From: Paulinella micropora
Taxonomy: Eukaryota > Cercozoa > Imbricatea > Euglyphida > Paulinellidae
DNA: 64,000 bases
NCBI GenBank assembly: GCA_019918135.1
Contig: WBZZ01004627.1
Coordinates: forward strand, 77,501-141,500
Direction: 5' to 3'
Position numbers and translations under genes: made by a program. Below the pieces are notes generated by a model. The model did not search any database. It saw only the letters and a list, made by a program, of their open reading frames with translations, and was not told the origin of the DNA. This document shows positions 43,665-53,508 of the stretch, in pieces (positions within the stretch are counted from its first letter, which is position 1; each line of letters starts with the position of its first letter).

Positions 43665-46284
43665 GCCGCGTTTGGTGACCGGACGAATCGAGGACGACGT
43701 GCGCTCGTTCGAGCACTGGAGCCAGGAGTGCAAGGAACAGGCGGAGCGCATAATTGCAATGTTTGGAGTCAACGAGGACGACGACGACGACAGGGGGGAG
43801 GAAGAGCTGACGGAGGACGAGGCTGACGAGGAGTCCGACGAAGAGGCTGACGAGGAGGAGGAGGCTGACGAGGAGGAGGATCTATTACGGGACACACTGA
43901 CGGAGAATTATTACAACCAAGAAGACCGCGGTATGGCAGAGGATGAGGTGCAACGAATTAACTCCGACCCCAGCTGCCTGGCGATGCGTGACTGGGTCTT
44001 TTGCCTGTTATTGCCCTGGGTGGAAGGCGAGGTCGATGCTTGGCTGCGGCGGAACATCCCTCCCGCCAAGACGGGCGCCCTGCCCTATACGTACCGCCCT
44101 GATGCTGGCGCGGGCGTGTCCCGCGAGCAGATCCAGCGGTGGGCCTTGCCCCAGACTCCTAGCTCGGATCTGCTCGATCTGAGCGTACGCCTGGAGGTGG
44201 GTGATTACTGCAGCGCGGCCTACGAGGGCCCGCGCGTTTCTGACACAGCCTCGGGCGCTACCAAGTGTGTGGCACCCTATTTCCCGAGCACGCAGCCCTT
44301 GCCGGTAGGCGGAGACAAGGATCCGCAATGGCCGCGCACCTGGAACTGTATGTCGCCCGATTGGGAGGGCAAACGCTCCTTGCGCGCGGCACGGGCCGAC
44401 CCCGTGCAGGCTCGCTACTGCTACACGTGGCAATATTTCCGCGCTGCCTGCTTGGGCACTCCCCGGAATTTGTGCGTGCCAGAGAACAAGGGCACCCCGC
44501 CCACGTGGGGCGTTCTGGACGTGGTGCCCGACGACGTGAAAAAAAAACTGTCCGACCCGCCCCCCGCCGTACAGAAGATCCTGGGCCTGAGCCCGCACGA
44601 CCTACTGCACGTACGTTCGGTCCTGCACGAACGGGATTTCTACGTTAGGCGTCTGCGGCAGGTAAGCGCAGCGCCGTACGGGCTCAGGGGGCAGCCCTCC
44701 GTCTACGCTGCCTTTGCGTGTCAAAAGCCAGGCTGCCGCAATGTAGCTGTGGACCTGCTGTTAGACGACGACGAAACAGCCCCCCGGCAGGTGTGGTGCG
44801 ACGACCACGTCCCGCCGGGGCGTGGTGCAGCTGGTCGCTATCACCGGAGTCAGTTCTTTAACTACCACGAGCCGGCCGGCACTGTATTGCTGGACGACAT
44901 AGCTTGCTCGCGCCCCCCCAGCAGATCACTAGCGCTGATAAGCATGAATAGCATGTTGGCGGATCTGCTGCAAGCGAGTGAGCGCCAGGAGAACGCGTGC
45001 CGCGCGCACTTGGACAATCTGCAAGATGCAAGGAGGAAGCACGCCCCGCCCGCAAGCGAAGAAGAGCACGAGATCGTGACAGTGTTTCTGTCACAATTCA
45101 GGCGCCTGGGGGGGCACCTCGAGAACCCCGCAGTGTATGGCTCGCGGCTGCACTACACGGCGCTGCACAAGCAGGTCGAGCATACCGTCCACGGTCATAC
45201 TGGCCACGCTCCTGCTGTCGACGTGCAAGGAATGAAGAAGTCATGGCGAGCGTTTGCTAAATGGTTGCAGGACAAGCAGTACGGGTCGAGGTATTGCAAG
45301 CTCGCCAAGGCGGAACTGCCCCAGAGCGGAAAACACATCCACGTGCTTAGGGATCTGGCCGCGTACGCCACGCGTTGTTATGCCTCGCCCACGCGCGATC
45401 GTCTAACAGGCGGCGCCCAGATCCAGACCGCCCCCGCGGCGCCGCACGTGGCGCTAGCGCACGCTTGCCAGCTAGAGCTTTTCTACAATGAGGTGCCCTA
45501 CCCGCCGGAAAAACTCCCGACCCTTCTCGCGTGGCAGGAGGCCACGAGCGAAGAAAAGGGTCGGGAGGCGGCCTCGCCCTTTGCCTCTGGGGCCGGAGAG
45601 CCTCGGGGCTGGGCAGCGAAGCCCGTGATGCCGGTCCAGGGGCTAGAGTCCCTGCCCCTGGCAGAGAGAAGGCACCACTGGTATCGCAATCTGGCTGGCG
45701 TGGGCCCGGCTGTTCGGGCTCGGGCTGACGACGCCCAACAGGCGATGGCTTGGCTGCGCCAGTACGAGTTAGCATTAGGGGCGCCGTTTGTGTCGCTGCG
45801 CAAGGCGTGCCGCGACGTGATGAACCAGGACCTCTTCAGCAACCTGGAACAGCGCTCGGACACGTACGCTTCGCTCTACTTATCGAGCCTGTGTGTAGCT
45901 CGGTGCCTGGTAGCCTCCTGCGAGGCAACCATGCTGTTGCCCGCCTCGTACCTAGCAGGGGATTACCCTGTGCAGCACCTGTTCTTGCAGCCTTCAACCC
46001 TCGAGGTCAATCAAAAACCTCCCATGTTCGATTCTTTACTCAACTATTGGGAAAAAGGAGAAGTGCTTATGCCGCAGGGCAGGAAAGTAGAAGCAGACTT
46101 CTTGTGTGACACGCCCGACGGTTACCTACCCCACGTCGCCTGCTATCTCTGCCGTACACATTACCGCGACCCCCAACACCGCCGTGCTCTGCTCACCCAA
46201 TTCGTCCGTGTCGCGGAGGAGCTTTTGTTCCCCGCCCCTCCCCCCCCCTCTCCGTTCCCCCCTCTCTCACACCCTGTCCCCTAA
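43540..46284 (+). CDS. Large unknown protein, main segment (914 aa)
   Basis: An acidic tract (EEADEEEEADEEEDLL, about 43780-43885) follows a conserved-looking start (LYVDPYFALCRGVRRYLR). Later comes a zinc-like cluster (CQKPGC...WCDDHV, about 44720-44810), and CYLCRTHYRDPQH near the end. Long ordered alpha/beta segments suggest an essential virion or replication protein, but I recognise no family. The frame at the start has no ATG before 43540, so it depends on the preceding segments. The last 12 residues are Pro-rich translation of a pyrimidine tract. Confidence 0.6.
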   Translation: MSAPALRRGRLYVDPYFALCRGVRRYLRTERALYAGMCITRKPRLVTGRIEDDVRSFEHWSQECKEQAERIIAMFGVNEDDDDDRGEEELTEDEADEESDEEADEEEEADEEEDLLRDTLTENYYNQEDRGMAEDEVQRINSDPSCLAMRDWVFCLLLPWVEGEVDAWLRRNIPPAKTGALPYTYRPDAGAGVSREQIQRWALPQTPSSDLLDLSVRLEVGDYCSAAYEGPRVSDTASGATKCVAPYFPSTQPLPVGGDKDPQWPRTWNCMSPDWEGKRSLRAARADPVQARYCYTWQYFRAACLGTPRNLCVPENKGTPPTWGVLDVVPDDVKKKLSDPPPAVQKILGLSPHDLLHVRSVLHERDFYVRRLRQVSAAPYGLRGQPSVYAAFACQKPGCRNVAVDLLLDDDETAPRQVWCDDHVPPGRGAAGRYHRSQFFNYHEPAGTVLLDDIACSRPPSRSLALISMNSMLADLLQASERQENACRAHLDNLQDARRKHAPPASEEEHEIVTVFLSQFRRLGGHLENPAVYGSRLHYTALHKQVEHTVHGHTGHAPAVDVQGMKKSWRAFAKWLQDKQYGSRYCKLAKAELPQSGKHIHVLRDLAAYATRCYASPTRDRLTGGAQIQTAPAAPHVALAHACQLELFYNEVPYPPEKLPTLLAWQEATSEEKGREAASPFASGAGEPRGWAAKPVMPVQGLESLPLAERRHHWYRNLAGVGPAVRARADDAQQAMAWLRQYELALGAPFVSLRKACRDVMNQDLFSNLEQRSDTYASLYLSSLCVARCLVASCEATMLLPASYLAGDYPVQHLFLQPSTLEVNQKPPMFDSLLNYWEKGEVLMPQGRKVEADFLCDTPDGYLPHVACYLCRTHYRDPQHRRALLTQFVRVAEELLFPAPPPPSPFPPLSHPVP

Positions 46285-46341
46285 ACCTTCCCCCCCCCCT
46301 TCTCTCTTCCCCCTTTCCCTCCCCCCCCCCCGGCGTGTGCC

Positions 46342-47730
46342 ATGTTTTGCTACATTAAAACACTTTTGCGCCGACTGCCGAGTCCGGGCGTTCCCTCCCC
46401 GATGATGCAACCTCCCGCCCGGACTGTGTACCAAGACACGCAAAGCACTAGGGAAATCCTTGACGTTATCGAAGGTTTACCACTGATTGGTCAGGGCACC
46501 TTTGGCTTCGTTTTTAAACAAAACAATGGACGCGTGCTAAAGCTGACGGGGGATTGTCAGGGGCTGGAGGAAACAGGGTATCGCAGGCTACACAAACTAG
46601 GGGTCGGTCCTAACCTCTACCTGGTTCAAGTCCTCGAGGCCAGCGCCGCCGCTTCCTGGGCGGCGGAGCTGCCCGCAGTAGCGGATTGCAAGGTCGGCAA
46701 GCCGCCGGCTGCTGCGGCGCAGCTGGCGGCGGCTTGCCGACCTGGAACAGTGGGCGGTGCGGTGAGGCTTTTGCTCCAAGACAGGGGCTGTACCTGCAAG
46801 CCAACCGCCAGCGCTGCAGTCCGCGCAAGTGGGGGCACGGACAGTATGCCCCCCAAGAAGCATTGCTTGGTGCTGCTGCACCTGGAGGCCTTCAACTGCG
46901 ACCTGAGCCTGGTGGAGAGTTCAGTGTCGGTGGAGATGTTTGCTTTCAAGGTCTTAGCCCCGGTGGAGGCATGTTTGCAACGTTTGGTCCTTATGGGCGG
47001 CTTCTTCCCTTTCGACCAGAAGCCAACCAACGTCCTTTTAAATCTAAAGCGCAGCATCAGTGGCGCAGGTTGGCTGGTGCAAAAGGTCGTGTTCACCGAC
47101 CTAGAGGATTCGACTATGTGCCGCGTCAAGTACCCGCGCCCGGTCGTAGCGGACGCGGCGCTGCTGTACTTTCTAGCTACTTGTAGGGGGCAACTCCCTC
47201 GAGCGCTTTGGTGTCTTCCGGGTTGGCAGGGCCCTGGCGGGGCCGCGCGCTTCGCCCGCGCCTGGGACGTACTGCACCTAGAGATCCTGCCGCGGGGTGG
47301 CTGGCACTTTTGGACTGTGTATGCAGTAGACGCGCTAGGGTGTGGCTGGGAGGCTAACCTTAAGAAATTACAAAAATACGTGGCCGTGGGCTTTGTAAAC
47401 AGAGTTCAGCTCTCGCCCGACTGGAAAGCTTGGCTCCGCACCGTGCTGCAACGGCACGGTTGGGGCGACCACGACGACGCCGTGTCAGCACAGACCCGGG
47501 ACTTTTGGCGGCCGCTTGATTCTCTGTGCCTGGACGAGGCTCTGGCTAAACATGATATACTGGATGTTCTCATTTTTTGTGCCCAAAGTTTTGTACAACT
47601 ACAGGTGACGGACTGCTACACTCTAGCTCAGGACATCGCCCGTATTTGCTGTGGAGGCTGGACGCACCTGTCCATGTTTTTTATTGCACCACTTGTAAAG
47701 GACCGCTTTTTGCGGTCGGTAGTGAGCTAG
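46342..47730 (+). CDS. Divergent protein-kinase-like protein 2 (462 aa)
   Basis: Gly-rich loop IGQGTFGFVF (49-58), ATP lysine in VLKLTG (K67), catalytic-loop equivalent GGFFPFDQKPTNVLLNL (D225, K227, N230) and TDLED (252-256) in place of DFG. Full-length paralogue of kinase 1 (2492-3805), shared LPGWQGPGGAARF, ILPRGGW, WTVYAVDAL. A variable insert (about 100-170) contains GC-rich hairpin DNA. An alternative start is M21 or M22 (46402). Frame intact. Confidence 0.83.
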   Translation: MFCYIKTLLRRLPSPGVPSPMMQPPARTVYQDTQSTREILDVIEGLPLIGQGTFGFVFKQNNGRVLKLTGDCQGLEETGYRRLHKLGVGPNLYLVQVLEASAAASWAAELPAVADCKVGKPPAAAAQLAAACRPGTVGGAVRLLLQDRGCTCKPTASAAVRASGGTDSMPPKKHCLVLLHLEAFNCDLSLVESSVSVEMFAFKVLAPVEACLQRLVLMGGFFPFDQKPTNVLLNLKRSISGAGWLVQKVVFTDLEDSTMCRVKYPRPVVADAALLYFLATCRGQLPRALWCLPGWQGPGGAARFARAWDVLHLEILPRGGWHFWTVYAVDALGCGWEANLKKLQKYVAVGFVNRVQLSPDWKAWLRTVLQRHGWGDHDDAVSAQTRDFWRPLDSLCLDEALAKHDILDVLIFCAQSFVQLQVTDCYTLAQDIARICCGGWTHLSMFFIAPLVKDRFLRSVVS

Positions 47731-47941
47731 AGAGAGAGAAAGAGGAGAAGGGGCAAAGGGGGGGGGGGGGGAGGGGCGCCGCGCCCCCCCCCCCCCCACA
47801 CCCTCACCCATGTTTCTTTTTGCTCTCTGTCAGCCGTGCAAAGAGTAGTGGAACCTATCAATCGTTAAAAAACAAAACACAAAAAAAAAACTTTTAACAC
47901 AAAGGACGGCGAAGGAGCCCCGCGCTAGCAGTTTTTTTGTA
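47731..47941. other. Spacer with G12-GAGGGGCGCCGCG-C14 structure
   Basis: A purine tract then about 12 G, a short GC core, and about 14 C (47757-47797) can fold back as a hairpin. It is similar in design to 2266-2318 and 41083-41116. The following A/T-rich stretch (47850-47900) precedes the next ATG. No gene. Confidence 0.5.
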
Positions 47942-49009
47942 ATGTCCGAACACAAACCTCGGGCAAGGCCGGGCTGTTTAAAAAGAGTACCGGAAAAACT
48001 TTGCTTGCAGCAGCATGTGGTGGGAGAGGTGTGTTCACGCTGCGGTCGGGTCCGAAAGAAAGTGTGTTTTAGACTCAACTCAATCCCCAGCCCGCTTGCG
48101 CGGGCTGCAAGGGAAGGCGCGGGGGCGGAGGAGAAGGCCCCCGCGCCTTCCGAGCCTGAGGCGCACAACGGCTGTCCACTGACAATGTACAGGCTTAGCG
48201 AGGTTTTGTCCAAGGCCGGTACCATGGTCGAAGAAATTAAGGGGGCACTAGTGGCCGGCGAAGAGGATGCAGCGACCCCCCCTGCTACTCCCGTGCAGGA
48301 CACTGACGAGGCAGCAGCAGCTGTGCCAGCCGGCGCCGCGCTTGCGCCTCTTGCGCAGCCCGCAACGCCAGCAGACCAGCCCGCAGGCACACTGCCCCAG
48401 AATCTGCAACAGTGGGCTCGCGGGCTGGATGCGCAACCGCTTAGCGAGGGAATTATGGAACTGCTGATCCTGCTGCACGTGTCGTTGCAGACCGACAGCG
48501 CGTCTCGCGGCAAATTGCGTAAAGTGAGAGACGCGGTGGCGCCTTGGTTGCTCTGTTACGCAACCAGCCGGAGCTCTAGCCAGCCAACAAACGAGTCGCA
48601 GCAAGAGGACATAAGGGCGGCGCTGCTATTTTCGCCGTCGACTCTGCAAAAAACCCGCACCCAGTTGCCCGACACGTTACAAGGCCTGCGACAACTAATC
48701 GGAGCCAAAGCTGCCAGTCTGCCCGGGCCGCCCGAGCCCGCGCAATTTATCAGAAGTTGTCGCAAACTCGGACATTACACTAGCTCACTGTCACCAGCCG
48801 AAGCGCAAGGCAGGCTCCGCTTCAGGCTAGCCTTGCTGGCAATCAGGTACTGGCAACTATGCTACCCTCAAGATCCATGTGCACCAGCGAGCTGCGAAGA
48901 TACTGCTACGCGTGACCGGCATGTCCAGGATATTTTTGACGCTATCCAGCCCGCCCAGCCCGCTAGCGCGGGCTGGAAAGCCCGCTCGGAGAATAATACA
49001 GCCCGTTAA
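47942..49009 (+). CDS. Unknown helical protein with zinc-like CxxC (355 aa)
   Basis: N-terminal VVGEVCSRCGRVRKKVCF could bind zinc. An Ala/Pro-rich linker follows, then helices (GIMELLILLHVSLQTD, FIRSCRKLGHYTSSLSPAEA). Two copies of the CCAGCCCGC hairpin family lie in frame (48088-48107, 48955-48976), the latter ending the protein. No recognised family. Confidence 0.6.
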   Translation: MSEHKPRARPGCLKRVPEKLCLQQHVVGEVCSRCGRVRKKVCFRLNSIPSPLARAAREGAGAEEKAPAPSEPEAHNGCPLTMYRLSEVLSKAGTMVEEIKGALVAGEEDAATPPATPVQDTDEAAAAVPAGAALAPLAQPATPADQPAGTLPQNLQQWARGLDAQPLSEGIMELLILLHVSLQTDSASRGKLRKVRDAVAPWLLCYATSRSSSQPTNESQQEDIRAALLFSPSTLQKTRTQLPDTLQGLRQLIGAKAASLPGPPEPAQFIRSCRKLGHYTSSLSPAEAQGRLRFRLALLAIRYWQLCYPQDPCAPASCEDTATRDRHVQDIFDAIQPAQPASAGWKARSENNTAR

Positions 49010-49022
49010 AAAAAGCTGTTTT

Positions 49023-49028
49023 AATAAA
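49023..49028 (+). terminator. AATAAA poly(A) signal
   Basis: AATAAA about 14 nt after the stop of 47942-49009, followed by an A-run and T-run. Confidence 0.6.
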
Positions 49029-49251
49029 AAAAAAGATTTTTTCCCCTTTGGATCTCTCCCCTTCTCTCTTTCCTTCTTGACCCCTTTCCCCCCCCCCCCC
49101 CTCTCTTCCCCATCCTCTTCCGTCCGGGGTCTTGAGCAAGACGAGGGAGGGGGGGGGGGGGTGCCTCGCTATAGGAGCAAACAAAGGCGCTTAAAAAAGG
49201 GGAGACAGAAGATCAAAACAAGAGCAAAAAGAAAAAGCTGGGTTCTAAGAT

Positions 49252-50452
49252 ATGGGCAAGAAACGCCTCATAGAAACAGCAAGCTCCCCTTCCAGCTCGC
49301 ACCAGCGGTCTAGACCAGCAAAAAAGGCACAAGGCTGGACAGACCTCCAGCCCGCGCCTGCCTCCTGCAGGGGGTTGTGGGGGGCAGCATGCCCCCCAGC
49401 AGCATGCCCCCCAGCGTTGGGACTTGATCGGAGCGATGTTGGCGGAGCTGGAGCCGGCGGGCGCGTTGGCGCTGGGTTTGACGTGTCGCGAGGCGGCCAG
49501 GACAGTGGCGAAGGTAGCGGCTTCGCGCTTGCTGGGCGAGCTGGTGCAGGCGCTGTGCAGGAACGACGCGGAGTGCAGCAGACAGGTGCGCGCGCGCGAC
49601 TGGGCCGTCCTGGGGGCCTCTCGCGGAAGGGTGGGAGAGCGCCTGTTGCGCTTGCTGCGTGCACTGCCGGATTACCGCGCAGGTGACGGCCTGGTGTGCG
49701 CCGGGCTAGAGCCTGGGGAATGGCTTTCAATCTGTGTAGACGGTATGGCCTACGGGGCCGCCGAGGAGTTGGCGCAGCTGTTTCGGACCAGGCTCCTGCT
49801 GAGGCTGCGGCGTCACGGTCGCTTTGATTTCACGGGAGAGCTGGCGAGCAAGGGCACGAGACTGCTGCTAAGGCTGCTAGCCCCCCAGGCAACACACCTG
49901 CGGCTGAAAGCGGACCCCTTTACCGCAAGCGGCTCTGCGCGGCTGAAAAAGCTGCTGGCCTCGGCCAGCCAGCTGCAGAGTCTGGACCTGCTGCACAGGC
50001 TGGAGCCCGCGCCCGCCTGGCTCCTCGTGTTGCCTACGACCCTGCGCGAGCTGACGCTGTACAGCCAACAGGCGCTGCTCCAGCCCCCCGACGCCTCCCG
50101 CCCGTGCCTCGGCTGCGAGGAATGTCAGTGGGAGCCAGTGGACTTCTGGGCAGTGCACCCAGCGCTGTCTAGCCTAGTCTTGCGGAACTACGAGGATACG
50201 CCGCCACAGCTGTTGCGCGGCTCGCCACAGCTGAGACGTCTAGAATTGAAAGGCTGTGCGCTCCTGTCCTTGCCTAAGACTTGGCGCCCCAACTGTCCAG
50301 GGCTCGAGTGCCTCAAGGTTTACAACTGTCGCAGCTATTCGCCCAAGCTGTGGGACGCCGTCCTGCTGATACTGCGGCTCGCGGCCGCCTCGCTCCAAAC
50401 AGTTGAGCTCTCTTGCCACGGGGGCACTTGGCGAGCTCGTCGGAACTGCTAG
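49252..50452 (+). CDS. Leucine-rich, F-box-like protein 1, N-terminal part
   Basis: ATG 49252 gives a basic start (MGKKRLIETASSPSSSHQRS). After G-rich hairpins at 49379-49402 the coding signal moves to the frame with ATG 49436 (MLAELEPAGALALGLTCREA), which looks like an F-box. It then shows irregular leucine-rich repeats (LQSLDLLHRLEP, LRELTLYSQQ, LRRLELKGCALLSLP). Such proteins usually recruit substrates to ubiquitin ligases, which is inferred. The frame ends at 50452, and repeats continue in the next frame. Confidence 0.6.
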
Positions 50453-51231
50453 CGGCGCTCGCCAAGTGCCCCAGCCTCACAAGGCTAGTGCTGGACCTGG
50501 ATCTGGAACAGCTGCGCCCCGGCTCCGTGCCCCGGCTCACAGCCCCCCAGCTGGCTCACCTAACGGTGCGGCTCCCCGCCCAGCGCGACGACCCCTACAC
50601 GTTCGTGTCCGACCTGCAACTCCTCGCCCCCCACACGGACTTGCAGTCGCTCGGCCTTATACTCCCGGCGACCGGGAGAATCAGCGCGCAAGACGACCCC
50701 AGCTTCCTCGCGCCCAACCTAGCCAGACTCTCCTTGCACTGCGGCTCAGAACTAGACTCCGACTTCTTGCTGCCGCTCCTCGCGCTGCCCCGCTTACAAG
50801 AGCTTAACTTCAGGGGCGTGTTGGCCCCCGGCCCAGACAGGAGGCGGGCTCTCCGGCTGCTCGCGCGCAGCCGCGTGTTGCAAACACTCCGTTTACAAAT
50901 CCCGTCCTTCTCTACCATCACTAATCCCCGCGCCGTCCGCGACTGGGAAAGGGTCTTGCGCAAAGGTTTCCCCGCCCTCACCTCGTTGCTCCTCGCCACC
51001 AACACAGTCGGAATAGCAAGCCGCGGTTTCGGCGGCGGCGCTCGTCCGCTAACCCGCATCCTCACCGGCATCGCTACTCAGCGCCGCCGCCGAAACCTCC
51101 CCGCGTTCACCCTCACTTCTAATTGCCTCTCCGGACTCCTCGACAGGCGCCTGTCCAGACTTATCGCCCTCCGCGGCTGGTGCCGACTCATTTGCCAACA
51201 CCAATCCTTCGCCTGTGAGTTCAGCTGGTAA
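50413..51231 (+). CDS. Leucine-rich protein 1, C-terminal part
   Basis: Continues the LRR pattern directly (SELLAALAKCPSLTRLVLDL; LQSLGLILPATGR; LARLSLHCGSEL; LQELNFRG). The frame change from the preceding part is near 50425. TAA at 51229-51231 is followed immediately by the CCAGCCCGCTAGCGCGGGCTGG hairpin. Confidence 0.6.
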   Translation: MPRGHLASSSELLAALAKCPSLTRLVLDLDLEQLRPGSVPRLTAPQLAHLTVRLPAQRDDPYTFVSDLQLLAPHTDLQSLGLILPATGRISAQDDPSFLAPNLARLSLHCGSELDSDFLLPLLALPRLQELNFRGVLAPGPDRRRALRLLARSRVLQTLRLQIPSFSTITNPRAVRDWERVLRKGFPALTSLLLATNTVGIASRGFGGGARPLTRILTGIATQRRRRNLPAFTLTSNCLSGLLDRRLSRLIALRGWCRLICQHQSFACEFSW

Positions 51232-51253
51232 CCAGCCCGCTAGCGCGGGCTGG
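51232..51253. terminator. Perfect hairpin CCAGCCCGC-TAGC-GCGGGCTGG
   Basis: A 9-bp stem starts at the base after the stop codon. An identical 22-mer occurs at 48955-48976. It is the clearest transcript-end-like member of a five-copy family. Confidence 0.6.
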
Positions 51254-51362
51254 AGAGCCAACCGACCCCTCCCCCCCCCTTCCCGTCCTTCCTTCCGTCC
51301 CCTCCCCCCCCCCCCCCTTCCTCTCCTGGCGGACTAACTTGCGCAAAGTATTCTAGACTTTT

Positions 51363-51368
51363 AATAAA
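51363..51368 (+). terminator. AATAAA poly(A) signal of leucine-rich gene 1
   Basis: AATAAA 9 nt before the ATG of the next gene and about 130 nt after the preceding stop. The spacer between is a C-run (51270-51320). Confidence 0.5.
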
Positions 51369-51376
51369 CAAAACTG

Positions 51377-52570
51377 ATGCCCTGTCCAGCTTGCCGAGAA
51401 CGCAGACGCCGGTTGCGGTGGGCTCCGGCCCACCGCAACCATCTGCTCAACTCCGTTGAGCAGATGCAGCAGCTGCTAAACTACCAGCTGCGGGCTGGTT
51501 TGCAGGAAATCGTCTTGTCCAGCACAGAATCACTGGATCTAGACCTAACAAAAGCTTCGTCTGACAAACCAGTGATTCTCGCGCCCCTGCCCGGAGCGTG
51601 CAAAGGCTTGGCGGAACGGCTCCCCCACCTGCGTCATCAGGCACAGGACCAGCAACTCGACATCCGCGTCCGCGTCCCCCGTGCGGACTCGGCGGAGGCT
51701 TGCGGCCTTGTCCAAGCCGCCCTGTTACACGCCGATGAGCTTGAAGTGCACGGGCTGCAGCAGTTGCCAGAGTTTGGCGCCGACTGCAGGGACATCACAG
51801 CCGCGTGTATTACGCTCGTGAACTGTGGCCCCGCCACAGCCGCCCCCGGCTTACAGCAGGTTTGGGACCTGTCTAGATCGCAGTGCGTGGTGTGGGGGCA
51901 GCTGCACCTGAACGACAGTCCTGCCTGCAACCTCAAGCTACCGAGCAACAGCCTACTGCTCTGCCTGACAGTTGATACAGATTCCGGGGGCAGCTACGAC
52001 CTCTCGCGACGTGTTCAAAACGCCAACCTCTCGCATCTGCGGAACCTGAGGTTGATATGCTCAGCCTCCGCTCTCGAGGCGCCCATGTTCTCAGCTGCAC
52101 CAGCGGCTACGGGCCTGTCAGACCATGCACTAGAGTACGTGCCTAGACAACAAGACTTGGACGAATGGCACCAGGGGCTACAAGAGAAGTTGAGCGAGGT
52201 ATTGTGGGCACAGAGCGCTCAAGACCTGGTTGACATCATCAAGCGCTACACCAGACCCAACCCCGCGACGCGCGCCCTGACAGCCGCATCACTGGAAAAG
52301 CTGGCGCTGGCGCGCGACAGAAGCAGAACAGCCATCAGCTTCAAACGTTTCCAACTGGCGCCCTGTGTTTTGCCCTGGCTGCAAGCCGCGTTTGCCGAGA
52401 ACAAAGAGGGTTTAGTAGGGGACTTTGGAACTCGTAGCCTGCGATTTGCACCCAGACTTGGACCCGGTGCAGCTGGCAAAACAGCTGCGTGTTTGGCTGC
52501 CATTGCTGCAGGTGCTCTCTCTGGAAGGCTGTCGTTTCGCAGACGACGCGTTCTGCTGGGCGCTCTTTAG
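51377..52570 (+). CDS. Leucine-rich protein 2, N-terminal part
   Basis: ATG 51377 starts MPCPACRERRRRLRW, a small Cys/Arg motif. Two perfect hairpins follow inside the frame (51411-51440 and 51441-51465). Irregular LRR-like segments (LAERLPHLRHQAQDQQLDI; LEVHGLQQLPEF; LSHLRNLRLICSA) continue to about 52420, where the coding signal changes frame. No catalytic motif. Confidence 0.55.
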   Translation: MPCPACRERRRRLRWAPAHRNHLLNSVEQMQQLLNYQLRAGLQEIVLSSTESLDLDLTKASSDKPVILAPLPGACKGLAERLPHLRHQAQDQQLDIRVRVPRADSAEACGLVQAALLHADELEVHGLQQLPEFGADCRDITAACITLVNCGPATAAPGLQQVWDLSRSQCVVWGQLHLNDSPACNLKLPSNSLLLCLTVDTDSGGSYDLSRRVQNANLSHLRNLRLICSASALEAPMFSAAPAATGLSDHALEYVPRQQDLDEWHQGLQEKLSEVLWAQSAQDLVDIIKRYTRPNPATRALTAASLEKLALARDRSRTAISFKRFQLAPCVLPWLQAAFAENKEGLVGDFGTRSLRFAPRLGPGAAGKTAACLAAIAAGALSGRLSFRRRRVLLGAL

Positions 52571-53123
52571 GCGTGAGCAAGACTCCACGCCCACGCAGGC
52601 ACTGCGGTTACAGAAACTCAATCTAACGGGCACGAGTGTGCAGCGCTTCCACCTGCACGCCGCCCGGCTGGGACAGGAGCTGCGCTGCCTGCGCGTGCCT
52701 AGTCTGCAGGCCCTTCCCACGGGCGAGCGAAAGCAAGCAGTGTGGACTCGCTTGGAAGAGCTGGTCGTGGCTGAGCCCTGCCGGGCCCAGGACTGGGCGG
52801 CGCTCATGCATACGTCGAAGCCACTCTGGCCCAACCTGCGCAAGCTGCAGCTCCAGCTCGAGGGGGCTGCTGCGGAAGACGTCTGGCGCACCACCGCGCA
52901 GCAATGCCCGCAACTGCAACATTGGACGGTGCGTAACCAGAAACATGGCATGAGTCTCTCTCTGGCCCGCCGCTTGGCTGAGCTGGCTGAGGGCAAGCCC
53001 GCGCGGGAAGCGCGGGCGAGCTGGGTGTTGGATCTCCGAGGTAGTCGCTTTAACTACCAAGAGCTCTTGCCATTCTTGCAGAACGAGAACCTGCAGTGCC
53101 TCTTCGATCTGCCAAGCAGATGA
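52425..53123 (+). CDS. Leucine-rich protein 2, C-terminal part
   Basis: Clear leucine-rich repeats (LLQVLSLEGCRFADDAFCWA; LRLQKLNLTGTSVQRF; LRKLQLQLEG) in the third frame to TGA 53123. The first residues (MELVACDLHPDLDPVQLAKQ) are in a frame with the preceding gene's end, so this is one gene with an indel near 52425. Confidence 0.58.
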   Translation: MELVACDLHPDLDPVQLAKQLRVWLPLLQVLSLEGCRFADDAFCWALFRREQDSTPTQALRLQKLNLTGTSVQRFHLHAARLGQELRCLRVPSLQALPTGERKQAVWTRLEELVVAEPCRAQDWAALMHTSKPLWPNLRKLQLQLEGAAAEDVWRTTAQQCPQLQHWTVRNQKHGMSLSLARRLAELAEGKPAREARASWVLDLRGSRFNYQELLPFLQNENLQCLFDLPSR

Positions 53124-53508
53124 AAAAAAAAAGATTCTAACTCTGTGCGGTAGCCCCTCTGCTCCGTACCTGCTGCAAACATATAGGGTAGACAATGATA
53201 TAACAAAAGACAAAATGCCTTGCAAAAATTGTCGAGTATGTGGCAAGGGAATCAAACCCAAACGCAAGCATACGAAGAAGCAGCGTTCGCAGGCGCTGGA
53301 GCAGTAGCTCACGCAGGGGCTGCTGAGGCAAAACCAGTTTATTATCATTTTTTTAAACATTAAAAACACTTTTTCTTTTTTTCTTTGTGTGTAGCAGCAC
53401 GGGGCGCCCCCCCCCCCGCCGACGCGGGCGCCCGCCCCGGCCATTGCACTGTGGTTCAAACGCCTAGCCGAAGCGGAGCCCTACGTAGAGCAAAGGCCGG
53501 GCATCAAG
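53124..53508. other. Mostly non-coding region; possible short spliced exon
   Basis: No long gene. ATG 53215 begins MPCKNCRVCGKG, like the start of leucine-rich gene 2, and contains GTATGT. A pyrimidine tract ending TTTGTGTGTAG stands at about 53360-53393 before frame-compatible sequence. An intron is possible but unproven. Confidence 0.25.
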
